In this document: in pieces, positions 1-17,999 of the stretch
Layout of the letters: the number at the start of each line of letters is the position of its first letter
Numbering within the stretch: position 1 is the stretch's first letter
Assembly (NCBI GenBank): GCA_018343915.1
Contig: JABRWF010000002.1
Coordinates: forward strand, 3,100,001 to 3,164,000
From: Agroathelia rolfsii
Lineage: Eukaryota > Basidiomycota > Agaricomycetes > Amylocorticiales > Amylocorticiaceae
Reading direction: 5' to 3'
DNA length: 64,000 bases
Notes under the pieces: model-generated
What the model saw: the letters and a program-made list of their open reading frames with translations, nothing else
Told to the model about the DNA's origin: nothing
Databases searched by the model: none
Program-made: the position numbers and the translations under genes

Positions 1-218
1 AAGTTACCGCACACGAGCTGGCAAATGAAAGGTGACGAATGGACGCCGCTGGTCGGATGAATAGCCGTCACGATCTGCTCAGATGATCTGGCACACCGCC
101 CCGCATACATCATTTCTGCGGCTTATCAGCATGAGAACACAAGAACAGCGCTCGTGGAGCACAAGGCTATTTCGCTTTCGATTCAGCCAATCAGCGTACA
201 CTACTTATAATACTACTC

Positions 219-2140
<1,922 letters not shown>

Positions 2141-2552
2141 AGCAAAAGTACAGATGATACAAGACTTGTTTTAAAGATATCCGTCGAGATCCAGTGTAAT
2201 AATGGCTCAAGTCAAGTGACAAGCTCCCCTATAGCCTATAGCCCAGTCGTGACCTGTTCAGTAATGGTTACAGAGTCCCCTGGAAGTACTCAGCAACAGC
2301 GGATCTATCACGGCAACAACGGATTTTTTTTGTCTAGCTCCGTGCACGTGCTGCATTCGCAAGAACCAACTACAACTCGTCTATTTCACGGTCAACACAT
2401 GATATGTATACACATGACACACTGAGTGATAGTTATTATTATTATCTATAACACGTCCACGATAATGTACAATCACATGGATACAAGAGAGGGAAAAAGG
2501 ACTGATACACTGGCTGGGCAGGCGTGCACGCCAGTGTACCCGGGTCGTCTGC
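2141..2552. other. Intergenic, MetAP2 5' side / ISC1 3' side
   Basis: 412 bp between two minus-strand genes. It must hold the MetAP2 promoter and the ISC1 3' end. AT-rich runs lie around 2425-2455. No gene or recognisable element seen. Confidence 0.5.
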
Positions 2553-4067
2553 TCATGACCACGAGTCCAACTCCCTATCCTCCACCATAGCTGTCCCGAT
2601 ATTTTGCTTCTGTGTCTCCAGTTCTTCTATTACGTTCATAAGCGCATTTCTCTCCCACTTTCCATAGATAAACCCTTCGTAGAGCACTGTCGTCCCGAGC
2701 CATGTGACGAAAACCGTCAGGAGCATAAACAAGGGACTGGCCCATGAGCCTGGTAGCCAAGGGGACCCAACAATCACCCCTAATACGACGATGAGACAAA
2801 GTACGAACGTCATGAGCTCTCTCCTTCCACGTGTGTTGGAAAAGCGATAACATGCAGTAAGCGCTTGCACGACGCTGTCAATCTCAGTGGCGGTCAACTC
2901 GGTTTCGGCAGTAGACTCGTCTGTAATGTTGTTGGTGATCTGTATTGTCGCCTCGAGTCCAAAATGATCGGAATAAGAAAAGTCATGCCCAGGCACGGGA
3001 TCGGTGAAAACGATTCGAGAGTCGACGCATCTCAACCCATGCGTAGTCTTCCCGATAGGCGCGCGGAAGAAGATATAGTCCAGGCGCTTGCCCATGAACT
3101 GGCGGGCGTAGTGTTCTAGTGGCTTTCCCGCGGAATAGGTATTTAATGGAGAGTCCGCAGTGACACCATAGGCAGAAACTGCTTCCTTGGGATCACGAGC
3201 TTGGAGAGGAGATGTGGGGTGTGATTGTGCCCACGCGTCAACAAGGTTGGTGTGCTGTCTGATGATTTGCATAGGTAAGGTGGTGGGTACGCTATTGAAG
3301 TCGCCGGTCTGTTCATGATCAGAGAACGGCTTGTAAACTGCCTTTTCATGAGGTCACATACCGCTATGATGTATCGCCCCAAGCCTGCACCTTGACGAGC
3401 AATCTTAGAGAACTCCCATGCATTTACAAGTCGGTGCGCTCTCCTATATTCAGGGCCGTCTTCTCCTCCTTTGGCAAAGAGCTGGATAAAAATTCCTATA
3501 TATCAGCTAACGCCAATTGACTGACAGAGTTTGTAAGATCATTTACATGTGTATTCATAATTTGAACCTGACCAAGGATGGGATGAGAAATCACGACGAT
3601 ACCAGCAGCCTTACCGACGAACCAGTCCCCTGCTGCGACATCCATGGGTTCGCCATTCAGAGAATAAGGGTGTATAGACGTTGCTTTGATGGGGTAACGG
3701 GTGAATATGGCCAAGCCTGCGCCTAGGGCACCACTAAAGCAACAACATAATTCATTTAGTAGCAAAACCATATTGTGACTACTGGGACATACCTATAGAA
3801 AAACTTGAAGTAAGGTAGACGAGCAGAGACGGCCTCCCGAATGTCCAAGAAGTCAGCGTAGACCCAGAGCTCCTGAAGTGCAATTATGTCATAGTTGGAT
3901 GTTGCGAGCTCACGAGCTATGGCGGCTATGCGCTGTTTTCTGTCTTTGGATACATATTTGAGTCCCCTAGTATCCTTGCATTAATTATCTAAGATCAGAG
4001 TAAGCTAGTGGGTAAGTGATATATACCAGCAATTGAGAGTAAGGATGCGGATCTGAGAATCCGCCAT
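2553..4067 (-). CDS. ISC1: Inositol phosphosphingolipid phospholipase C / neutral sphingomyelinase
   Basis: Membrane enzyme of the endonuclease/exonuclease/phosphatase fold that hydrolyses complex sphingolipids to ceramide. It starts MADSQIRILTLNCW at 4067; the N-terminal Asn motif is the Mg-binding start of the fold. LQELWVYADF (about 3870) supplies the catalytic Glu. MNTH, TGDFNS (about 3290) and SYSDHFGLEA (about 2970) give the other conserved catalytic motifs, including the His general base. Near the C-terminus two hydrophobic helices, around LMTFVLCLIVVLG and FMLLTVFVTWLG, match the two membrane spans of fungal Isc1. Several short introns interrupt it. It is transcribed divergently from the NTF2-like gene with only 111 bp between starts. 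A ceramide glucosyltransferase lies 16 kb away, but nothing shows that they are co-regulated. Confidence 0.88.
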
Positions 4068-4178
4068 CGAGTTGAATTGTAGGTGAAGATGTCTGAGTGC
4101 CAAACAGACCACAACCAAGCTTCAATTGCGCATATAATTATGTATTGACTTCATCCACGGTCATGTTTTGCTGATGTG

Positions 4179-4798
4179 ATGGCTGCACAACCCTTTGGTC
4201 GTAACGAGTAAGTAGTAATACCGGAATCACTATCGCTCTGCACCTTGACCTGATTGACTGGTGACGCAGCATTGAAATTGCAGCTCGTGCTGCAGAGGCC
4301 TTTGCACGCGTCTACTACGAAGCTTACGACTCTGCAAACCGTATCGAGGCTCTACCCAACTTTTATCGACCAACCTCGACGCTCACATGGAATGGCACAC
4401 CGTACTCGGGAATCGAGGGTGTCAGAACGCTCATCACAGGCATGCCCGCGACTAAACACGAGGTGCAATCACTCGATTGCCATCCCATTCCTGGTACATT
4501 TCTTCTTGCTGTGTCCTTGTGGCTATGAGATATCTGTAGACCGCTCATGCCATTGTCGATTTTTGTAGGAATGAGCCCTCCCTCGCTGCTTGTGACTGTC
4601 TCTGGAAGCGTTACCCATGGCAAAGGACCCGCCGGAAACCCGCCAAATACACCGGTCAAGTCACTTGATGGTCAACCCCGCGTATTCTCACAGACGTTCA
4701 TGCTTTTGCCTGACACCTCCGCTGCCGGCGCACCAACAAAGCGAGGTGAAGTTGGCAAATACTACGTTAGTTCCGATGCATTGCGATTCGTCGGTTGA
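4179..4798 (+). CDS. NTF2-like protein, p15/Nxt1-type mRNA export cofactor
   Basis: Small NTF2-fold protein, 160 aa over three exons: 4179-4207, 4270-4493 and 4569-4798. The total length is divisible by three with GT-AG introns of 62 and 75 bp. It starts MAAQPFGRN and continues AARAAEAFARVYYEAYD, then FYRPTSTLTWNGTPYSG, which is the NTF2 helix and cone pattern. The end, LLVTVSGSVTHG ... VFSQTFMLLP ... YYVSSDALRFVG, resembles p15/Nxt1, the partner of the Mex67/NXF1 mRNA exporter, more than Ran-binding NTF2. The first coding exon is only 29 bp, so a simple ORF scan misses the true start. The assignment to p15 rather than another NTF2-like branch is inference. Confidence 0.8.
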
Positions 4799-5025
4799 TG
4801 TGACTGTTGGCTATATAATCTAGCATCAGGTGGGCTGTTCTCTTGTTCATCTTTAGGGGATCCAGTCTCTAATAAACGAGACAGTTATTTCATGCACAAA
4901 TAAAAGTAGTCCTTAAACATTACATCGATTGCAGCATTTACTCGAAGTATATAATAAACAAATACAAGGCGTCAAAGCAAAGCAATAAAACGAAGAGAAA
5001 AAAAAGTAGTAGGATAAGCTGCACT

Positions 5026-8745
<3,720 letters not shown>

Positions 8746-9539
8746 GTAGAAGGAGAGCGGGAAAGAGAGGACTGCAGGCTGTGGCTGTGCATGGCCCTCT
8801 CTCAGACTAAACATATTGGAGTCACGCCGGTCCCGAACGACTTGCTCGACTGTTTAAAAGGTCGAAAACAATTTCTGGTAATTACCCGTCGCAAAATAGT
8901 ACTCACACAATCAGATCGTATTTCAATATTATAACTCCACCCGCTGTCAATTAAACCACCAAGGGGGTATACTTTTTTTTTCTTCAAAGAAACGCTAACA
9001 ACGAAGTAGTACAAAGGAGGCAGAACCAGAGCCATAGAACGGAGGGCGAATACATATTTGGCGGGTCAAATGAAGCATGCATATTCAAAATCACTCACAA
9101 ACAGAAAGAGAGAAAAGGGGGAATAGAAAAGAAAAGAAAAGATAAAAGATAAACGCGAAGTTCGCTTCTTCCCAATAGAACCAGTTAATCAACAAGTGAC
9201 AAGAGAGAGAAAAAGAACAACAGCATATGTACATGTGTATATAATATATATATTATATCGTTGACATTCAAAACTCGTTAGATTCAAGCCTATCAGAGCA
9301 AGTGAAAAGTGGCGAGGTAGGAAAAAGTAAATAAAGAAAGAAAAAAACAAGGTAAAGGGGATCGTAAGCATAGGTCGGCGCACAGAATAAAAGGAACCAG
9401 CTGGGCAGAGTGAAGGGAGAAAAAAAAAAGATTCCAAAGCGAGAATCAAAAGACGGGAAAGGGCATATGCTACGTGTATGATGCACCAAAAAGAACTTGA
9501 AGCACATGCATGACTGCCTGACCCTCTCTCCCTCCCTAA
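8746..9539. other. Intergenic, purine-rich top strand
   Basis: 794 bp between the Prp22 start and the 3' end of the Zn2Cys6 gene, both on the minus strand. From about 9100 to 9450 the top strand is rich in A and G (CT-rich on the transcribed strand), probably the 3' UTR of the zinc-cluster gene. An AT run (TATATAATATATATATTATAT-like) lies at 9238-9260. No gene seen. Confidence 0.5.
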
Positions 9540-12500
9540 CTATCGAATGAGCGGCGGCGGAGGGAAATAATCGGTCGGAACCAGGAAAGCATCCATGCCA
9601 TTCTGCGAAAGCTGGTTTCCGCCCAAGTTCTGATCGGATATCCACACTGGCATTTGCTCTGGGGCCGTCGACTCCAAACCCTGCCAGATACTATTGATAT
9701 TGATCGCATCGGCAGCATAATGTGGCACGGGCGCTTGCTGTTGATGTTGGTGCTGTTGGTGCTGGTGTTGATGCTGGTGTTGCTGCATCTGCTGTCCATG
9801 AGCCTGCATATGTCCTCCTGGAGTACCCGAATATTGGTCGTAAACAGGCGAGAAAGGCTCCTGACGCCCGCCACCAAGGGGATTGCCGCCGGCGTCGACA
9901 GCCATGTGCATTGAATGAGGACCGTGACGAGTAGCACTGGGAGATTGTGACTCATTCCGGCGTTTACGAGTGTTCTTGACCATCAACCTCAACGTAAGTG
10001 CATAGCGTTTGGCGGGAACTGAGAAGAAAACCACCGTTAGCTACTACAAGACAATCGAGATACTATCCGTAACCTCACCTTCTGACATGACATCCGCCAA
10101 TCGTTCCACTTCATTGATGATCTCCGACATATTGCAAGCATCAGGGCTACCAAACCGTAAGCACAAGCGAACGCAGCACCACCCCCACAGCATACAATAA
10201 CTCACAATAAGCGTCCTAGCCTCAACAAGAACGACGCCGCAAACGTGGCCGTCACATGCGTATATTGAACCGCTGAAAACGCAACACTTAAATAAACTGG
10301 CAAAGAAAAAATAATAATACAGTAAATGTACATACCATATTTTAAGCCTTCACGATAAGCTGGGGAATTGGCAGTAATATGCAATCCCATGCGAGCGACT
10401 TGGATCGAGCGAACGGCAAGCTCGCGCTGCGCTTGAGGCATCCTCTGCACATCTTCGGGACCCTCTATGCCTCGCAAGGCGGTAGCATTGTGATATAGTT
10501 CCGCATGCAGGTGCTGGATTTGCAAACTTTGCCGGTAGAATGCTACAGCAATCATAATGAGTATATACAAAAAATAAAATAAAACAGTTCGAACGCCTAC
10601 CTGCATTCTCATACTTGCGCGCAAACGCCTCATCCCAAGTTGCGAACCAGGCCTCAAACTCGTTTTTGGCATCCCGCAAAACCTGGAATGTCTTCTCGTC
10701 CACGGGACGATCGATAGGTGAGAGCTCGTTATTGATGCGTTCGCGGACAGCCATGAGCTCAACAGTGGAAACCAATCGCGTATCATCTTCAGCAGCAAGC
10801 GGGTGCTGCAACAACAGCCGACACTGCCAGATGCTCTCATCATCCTTCAATACGGCAGGTCGGCCAGTACCATACGATAGCCTGCGCAGCGACAAAAGCA
10901 GGAAAAAAAAAAAAGCGACACGTGTAAGCCAATGGATCGAAGCACACCATCACCACTACCACCACCACACCCCAAAAATAAAAGGTACGAACTGGTGCTC
11001 GAAAAGGTAAAGACACAGCCATGTCCGCGATTTGGCCAAGAGTTCCCAATCCTCTTTGGATTTCGATGCCTTGCCAGATTGCATGCGCTTGAGCAATTTT
11101 GGCCAGGCCTTGTGTAGGCCGAGCTCCAATCCCATGCGTACGGCGTGTCCACCACTCAGCCAGTTGTGTTCTGACCATCCAGCGACAAGGACTAGAAGAA
11201 AAGAAAAGAGAGCTATTTAATTTCAGAAGCAAAAGAATGCTGTATATCTCACTCATCGCTTGAACTGCTTCGAAGCGAGTCACAGGCGCGAACAGGGTGG
11301 CGCATGATATTGTCTGTGTTTCCTCGAGAAGTTTCTTGAAAGTCTCGGCCGCTTTAGATAAGCAAGATTAACGCCAGAAAAACACGGACAGGATGCCATT
11401 AATCACATACCGCCTCCATCCCGCACTAGGGCAGCGACCATACATATACTGTTCACGGCAAACGGCGAGCGTTCACGTAGGGCTTCAAAGGTATCCGTGG
11501 TCACATCAAACACGGGCAAAAACGTCGAACAGCCATGATAGAATCTAAAGGAGTCCGCGTCAGTAAAAGAAACGAACAACGCCCGGCGCATTAAAGTATG
11601 CAAAGTTTTATACATTTTAAACAGTTGAATCGCCTCATCCTGAGAAATGATGCCCTTGAAGACAACTCGAGGGGGCGTCAGCAAGTCACGGGCCACAAGA
11701 GAGAAGATCAGACATACCATCTGGGAAGGTAACCCCGCGATTCTTATGCCGGATCTTTCTGCGCTTCGATGGCCTGGAACGGTCATGGTCAGGGGTTCTT
11801 GTCCTACTTTGGGGTTCACTTGCGATGCCGCCTGATTCCTGTCAACGGAGAAACCAGAAGGGTTGAATAAGTAATCGCAGTTAAAGAAACAAGAAAAAAA
11901 AAAGCATTAAGGGGTTCCATACTTGCCTTTTGAGCACGTTCAGAGGCCACATCAGCCAAGCTCTTGAGAACCTCCCAGGGCGCAGTGAGACCGGAAGCAG
12001 GAAGTTCACCCTGGTCCTCGTCTTCCATATCCGAAGACGTGCTGGCAGAACTGGACGCCGGCCTCTTGCCGCGGTGTCCCTCATGAGGACGATAGCGCTT
12101 ATTGTCATGAGATGTGCCAGCAGTAGGGGCTTGAATACTAGAAAAGGGAGGGAGCACTTGCCCCGCCTGGTTGTATTGTCCCTGCTGGTTAAAATGTGTT
12201 TGCGAACCAGCACCTGTATGTGACACGTAACCCTGAGCAGGATCGTAGTGTTCATATGACGGTGGGATCTGAGGCGGGTGATACCCTTGAGCGATAGGGC
12301 TCTGATAGGAAGAGACAGAGCCGCGGTGACGCTGGTGGTCAGTGCCCTGGTGCGAATGGCCTTGGGGAGGGAACGTCGAGGGCCCAACCGAGTTATGGGC
12401 ATGGTGATTGAATGACGTGATCGTCGCAGGCGAAGATACGGTCGGCGACTGGACGGGTCGTCCAGAGGGCGACGGATGATGATGAAAACCGGTGGGGGTT

Positions 12501-13092
12501 GCGATATCCACGCCGCCGCCTCCCCTCAGATGCCTAAGGATTTCGGCAAGTGAGTTCTGGATGCTGGTCTGTGACACACGAATGTCAGCGACATGAGCCT
12601 CGAGACTGCGTATGCGCCTGGCGAGAGTGCAACGATGGGTCAGAATATGCTTGGTAATTACAGGCAGAGAGGCAGAGAGCTCACTCGAGGCCTGCTTCAC
12701 CGGTGAGCGTTGCCTCTCTGGAAGGTTTTTCAAAGAGACACTCGAGGCCAGCATGGCGACATCGTTTGCATGGAGGGTCCTCTGCCCCGTCACATTTCAT
12801 CTTTTGTCTGCGGCATGCATTCTGAAGGGGAAAAAAAAATTAACATAAGATATGAGGTGCATGAATGGTATGTACTACTTACACAAGCACCTGTGATCAA
12901 CGACGGTGTGTTAGGCCAGCATCGCAGAAATGATCAACAGAACATGAACATACGGGGAACACGGTTGAGCGCCTTGACGACCTTGACCTCTGACTTGACG
13001 GAGCCCTCTGCGGAGGGCATCGCGGCGGAGGCCGGGTCCTCGAGCTTCTGAGTGGGCGGTGCGTGGGCGCCCTTCAAGTTTGCGTTGTTCAT
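9540..13092 (-). CDS. Zn2Cys6 fungal transcription factor
   Basis: Nuclear DNA-binding regulator with an N-terminal zinc cluster. Splicing 13092-12954, the 8-nt exon 12883-12890 and the exon ending at 12821 gives VPRACNACRRQKMKCDG followed by PPCKRCRHAGLECLFEKP, the six-cysteine cluster. A short coiled-coil linker follows (RIRSLEAHVADIRVSQTS), then a Ser/Pro/His/Gln-rich stretch, an alpha-helical middle region, and a C-terminus with a His/Gln repeat (9736-9796) ending FPPPPLIR. The ATG at 13092 (MNNANLKG) is chosen because the longer in-frame reading to 13194 begins with TTG. The gene has numerous introns. A PriB-like basidiomycete regulator is the nearest type I can suggest; targets cannot be deduced. 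The poly-His/Gln tract is likely length-variable. Confidence 0.85.
9736..9796 (-). repeat. His/Gln codon repeat in the Zn2Cys6 gene
   Basis: Imperfect CAG/CAC/CAA/CAT codon repeat, encoding alternating Gln and His on the minus strand, inside the C-terminal region of the zinc-cluster factor. Such tracts often vary in length between strains; that is general knowledge, not shown here. Confidence 0.8.
12883..12890 (-). other. 8-nt micro-exon of the Zn2Cys6 gene
   Basis: The exon reads GTGCTTGT on the minus strand. It is preceded by CAG at 12891-12893 and followed by donor GTAAGT from 12882. It completes an Arg codon and adds Ala and the first zinc-binding Cys. The flanking introns are 63 bp (12891-12953) and 61 bp (12822-12882). 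Skipping it changes the frame (8 is not divisible by 3) and removes the first cysteine. Confidence 0.85.
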
Positions 13093-13715
13093 GACGCGCT
13101 CGGCGGTACGACGCTGGCGGGGGTCGCGGTAGCCGTGAGAGGGAGGCAGGACAAGAGAGAGATCCGGCCAGAGAGCGGGCCACGGCGCAAACAAGTGTAA
13201 ATTCCCAGCAGCGTGTTCTCATCAGGGGGGGCTTGCCATCCTACTGAGTACTGTGTATACTGGTCCAATTCTCTGTGATGGATTGCCAGTTGGCGTCCTC
13301 CAGCACATCCAGATGGCGATAACAGCAGTCTACAACACTGGCAGTGGACAAGTGCCCCGCCGCCCGCCGCCATCGGGCCCAGACAGGCCTCAATCCACTG
13401 GCATTCGTCCCGATGGCCCGGTGGGTGTTGGGTTGCTATCGCTCGCTTACTTTACTTTCCAGCACCAGCACTTTGTCAGTTCTTTTGCCTTGTGCATGCC
13501 CCAAGGCGCATACAGCCTGCTTTCTCAAGTAGGAGGGATCTGCACCACAGGGAGACTTCATCTGTCATTACTACCCCACATTACAACCAACGTAATGAAA
13601 GCATATATGAACCGTAGTCCGTCCCTTGCCCCACGCAAATGTTGTTAGTTAGTACACAAGTACATGCACACGTAGTAATATCCGTAAACATAACATAAAA
13701 GAACTTCATCATCCA
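13093..13715. other. Intergenic, Zn2Cys6 promoter side / Sec3 3' end
   Basis: 623 bp between two minus-strand genes. It is GC-rich near 13350-13400. A 131-codon open frame on the plus strand (13253-13648) shows no recognisable family and is not called. Confidence 0.45.
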
Positions 13716-16700
13716 TCACGACCCCACTCTGTGCCTGCGGAACGCACCCTCGACATCTGCCGCCGTAAACTCGAGCACAACACCCGTATCGGCATAACAC
13801 TGCCCGATCCGCTTCGCACATACCTCCCGTAGACGCAGCACCTCGTCCTCGCACGCTTTCCAGACACCGACCATGACTGTGCCGGGTGTGATTACGCCGC
13901 TCTCTTCCGTCGTCGCCTTCTCCGACGCCTCCGTAAAGTGCTTCTCCACGCGCTTGAATAGAGAGTCGATGTGCTTGCGGATATCCTTTGCATTGTACTC
14001 CTTCGTCACCTTCTTCAGGGCCGATTTGTTGTAGTTGCTATTGCTCGACACTTCCGTAGGCGCCGTCGTCTTCAATAAGCGCTCCACACCTTCGAAATAG
14101 TCCTAATCAGAAAGAAAAGCCCACGTTAATGTTCTCTTGTTTAGAAATACAAGGGCCTAAAAACCGATCAACGTACAATCAGCTTGGCAAACGGTCGCCG
14201 CAAAACAAGCTTGACGTAAACGGCCAAACTTTCATCATAGATCGCCTCCGCCTGTCTCGCGAACGCAGCAACAGAGCCAACTTCCAGCTGCCCCATCTCA
14301 GCAACGAAGTAATGCGCATTTTCTACAGGGCTCACCCGTCCGCACGTCAGTTTCGACTTATGAAATCAAAAAGAAATACACACCTATCAAAATAACATGA
14401 TAGTTCAGCTGTCCTTTATCCTCGCCTTCACCATCCATCTTGGCCATCTGCTTCAGAGAATCAAACATCGTCTTGACGATCTTCTCATACGCCAAGTCGA
14501 CATTGCCGCGGATCTCTAGACCGTCGGCACCAACGAGTTGACTCTCGACGCGGCCCACGTAGATAGGAAAGTACTTAATGAAATGCACGACACCATTACG
14601 TTTCTTGTTGGTCACCTTGGTTTCTTCAATACCCTTGATTTGTTGGGTCTGTAATAAAAATAAAAATAAAAAGTTCAATAATCTATTCTATACTATAACA
14701 TGAGAATGACACGACTTACAACATGCCGTTCAAACAAGCTCTTCAGCCGCGTATGCTGTTTATCCAGTAGATGCAATAAATATGAATTCCCACGTTCATC
14801 TGCATCGCCCAAGAACCGCTCCAGCACCGCAAGGACACCTATAATTTGCCTATCGCAGCATAAGAAAGTTAGTCAAGATTGACAAAAAAAAAACCAAACA
14901 CGTACATATTATCCTTTGCAATAGAAGCATCCAACCACGCCTTGAGCTCGTTAGGAAGGAACCCGAATATCAAATCCATCGCCTGCCTCACAAGCTTCAA
15001 CGTCGACCCACTGAGTCCCGAGAGCCGCCCCGCCTGGCGTTGGAAATAATTGTCCAGGCCAACATGCTCGGCAAACGTATACGCCGCATCACTGATGTGC
15101 AAAAAGCGCGCTACGAAGTCGTCCTCGCGGTAGATCTGCGGCGCGATTTGTTCGAGCACTTGGCTGAAAGCCTATTTTTATTTTTATTTTTATTTTTTTT
15201 GGAATTATGTGTTAGAAGAAGATCGTACACATGATATTTATTTCGAAGGTGCCTTACATCGGATCCTTTCAGTTCACCCTCTGCTTCCTTGTTCTTGTTC
15301 CTATTGCGTGCTTCCATGGGCGATCGCACGATCGTGCCCGCTCTGCGTATACCAGATGTGGCCGATTTGGCAGTGGAATTCACCACAGGACTAAAGGCTA
15401 TCAGCATCATTCAAAGTCGTCAGCATACAACAAAAGTCAGTAAAGCTCAACCAACCCACATAGTTCTTGATCATCCTCGGAGACCTTTTTCACCATCGAC
15501 GCAAAGATGGTCAACAGAGTTTTGATTTGCTTCGCGTGGAGATCACTAGCCGCGGAGAAGTACGCCTGCAAAACAAGACACACTCAAAAATAAGCCCCTA
15601 ACGTAGCTCGCGCAGTAAGAAAGGCGATAACAGACCGCACATGTCTTCCCGTACACAGACTCATCCATCTCCTTCAGGAAGAGCATCAGCCCCGCGTATC
15701 GACTCAGATAAATCTCCACATCCTGGTGATTGACGAGCACCGGCCGACCTTTGCTTCCCATTCGTTGCACGCCGTCGTTGTCTCCTAAAAGCATACTCGA
15801 CTGTTGCCCATACATGCAAACATCAGCCACGATTATCATCATATAAATAAGGGGAAACGAAAAGGCAAAAGCGTACCCTAGTCGGGAACGTAATCGATAG
15901 GAAATCATGCACACGCTTGCAGAACTGCGCATTGTGTGTTCGGTAGTCTTCTAGACGTTCGATCGTCGCAGCCATGTCGGTCTCGCGGCCTGCAAGAAGC
16001 GCTTTGTATAATTCGACGGCGGCCGACTCGACGCGTGCGATCCCGGCAGGCTCACGCAAGGGCTCTTGGGCAAGAATGAGGAGTGCCTCAGAGCTGACGT
16101 GGACGGTTTGCTGTGAGGATGCCAGCATAAGCCTAAGATGTTTCTCCAAGTTGCAGTATACTTACTACTAGATTCTCCAACTCGTTGAGCAGCGCGCGCT
16201 GGTTTTGGATTTGGACTTGGAGACCCCGGTTTTGCGATTGAATAAAGTCAATGTCATCATTAACCGCCTAAGTCATTATGTTAGTAAAAAAAGGTGTACG
16301 ATAATAAAAATAAAATGAACCCTTAAAACAAACATTCAAGTGTATTTTATACGACGACACGAGCGTTTCGACGTTATCCAACTCTGTTAAAGCCTGGTCC
16401 ATGAACTTGATCACCGTATCCACGCGATCGTCAGACTCAAGAAAAGAGTATATGTTGGCCTATAAACCCCTTGTTAAGTGATGCCAGCCAATCACGACTT
16501 GTTGCAAGTATACCTTTTCCAAAGCCATGAGCTCATCAAGCAGCCGAGCTGCGATCACATCCACATTCCCCCGTGCTTTTGTCTGCCCGATGATATCGTC
16601 CGTCGCCCACTCATACCCCTCGAGCATCTCCTCGACACTCGTCATCGTAGCCTGAGCATCCCCTTCATCCCCGTCGAGATCCTCGTGCACGTCATCCGTG

Positions 16701-17999
16701 CCAGCCATCAAGCGATCAAGAAGTGCTTGGTTGGGCGGGTCATAATACGAAACTCGAGTGTTGATCTCCTTGCGCGCATAAGACCCATCCGTGGCCGCGC
16801 GAGACATCAACATCGGCTCACGCGATGACTGAGGCGAAACTCTTTGATCTGGTTGCTTTGGCGTTGGGGTCAGGGTAGCACTAGATGGTTCGTTCGACGA
16901 TAGGGACGGGACATCGAACGGCGGGTATGCCACCGATGCTACGCTCTGCGTCTGATCCCGGTAAGAGCTGTCCGCGCTTATATACGACGGCCGCGCGGAA
17001 GAGCTCTGGCTTAGGGTTGAAGCAGCGTTAGACGGTCTCCGGGTCGGTCGTTGTCTGGGTGTGAGTGATGGTGGGGGCACTTGTGTAAAGCCATTGTTAT
17101 CTTCTCTTTGTGCATATCCTCGCGCTGGGGTACTGGCAGGTGGAGGCGAGGTTGGACGGCTGCTCATACCGGAAGGCCGTGCCTGCGAGCGTGGTGGCAG
17201 TCTCTCTGACTCGGTGTCGTATCCATTCTGTACGGGCGTTTGTACACGCGATGCAGCGGTAGGAGTGGGGCGACGAGGTGTGTTGATGACAGGGGGGCCA
17301 TTTGATGCACTTGAGTTTTGTGGTGGTGTCTGGCTTCGAGCAGCGCTCTCAGGGAGAGCTTGGTTGTAGTTGTATTAGCTGTCGCCAACAATCACTGGGA
17401 TAGGGTAGAATACAATGACTTACATGATGCGCCATCGCCAGGATCTGATATTCCTTCTAATCGCAGTGGCACGGTTCCTCCGGTCGCAGAACGAAACAAG
17501 CGGATGAGGGACGTGATAAAGTGATCTTGATCACGTGGATTCTCCGTCTGCCACTGATAGGTCCTAGACAGAGTGATGCTAAACGTATTGGGCTGAAAGG
17601 AGAAGCTACAAGTTTCAGAGGGGGCGATGCCGGGAGAACATCGGTTGAGAGACGTACGCACATTATCTACACGGACGCCTTTTAGGTCGAGCAAGCGCCA
17701 TGTCTTGCCGATTGAGAAAGTGCCATTAGTGTTTAGTTTGGATTTGTGGATGAAGCCAGCGCCGTTGGCAGCCTCTGAGAGATGATAGTAACTAGTTGAT
17801 AATTTGACCTGTCCCACAGGGATCCTAGCATGAGAGACGTACGAGATGCTAGTATGTATCGTGGCTTGCTGCTGCCATCTTCTCCAGCTTCCCATATCTT
17901 TATGTGGGCGACATACGTCTCCTCGAATTCGCCAGCAGAGTTGCGCTTGAAGAAGACGGACTGGATGATGCGCTGAGCCACGGAGTCATACTCTGCCAT
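13716..17999 (-). CDS. SEC3: Exocyst complex subunit Sec3
   Basis: Subunit of the exocyst, which tethers secretory vesicles at the plasma membrane. Start ATG at 17999 (MAEYDSVAQRIIQSVFF). The N-terminus carries the Sec3 PIP2/Rho-binding PH-like domain over several exons: EETYVAHIKIWEAGED, KPRYILAS, LHKSKLN-type IHKSKLNTNGTFSIGKTW, then TLSRTYQWQTENPRDQ and GGTVPLRLEGISD. A long Ser/Pro-rich linker follows (about 17170-16750), then a coiled-coil and helical-rod region (AVNDDIDFIQSQ-like, about 16240), ending in the conserved C-terminal helices and the stop at 13716. It has many short introns. A second exocyst subunit, Sec8, lies 25 kb away on the other strand. The 5' end is divergent from the homeodomain gene. 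Confidence 0.88.

Noticed and set aside
13093..13194. N-terminal extension of the zinc-cluster factor
   Set aside because: The in-frame reading to 13194 starts with TTG; the first ATG is at 13092.
13253..13648. 131-codon open frame on the plus strand
   Set aside because: No domain, no splice context and low family resemblance; it lies in the 3' region of Sec3.
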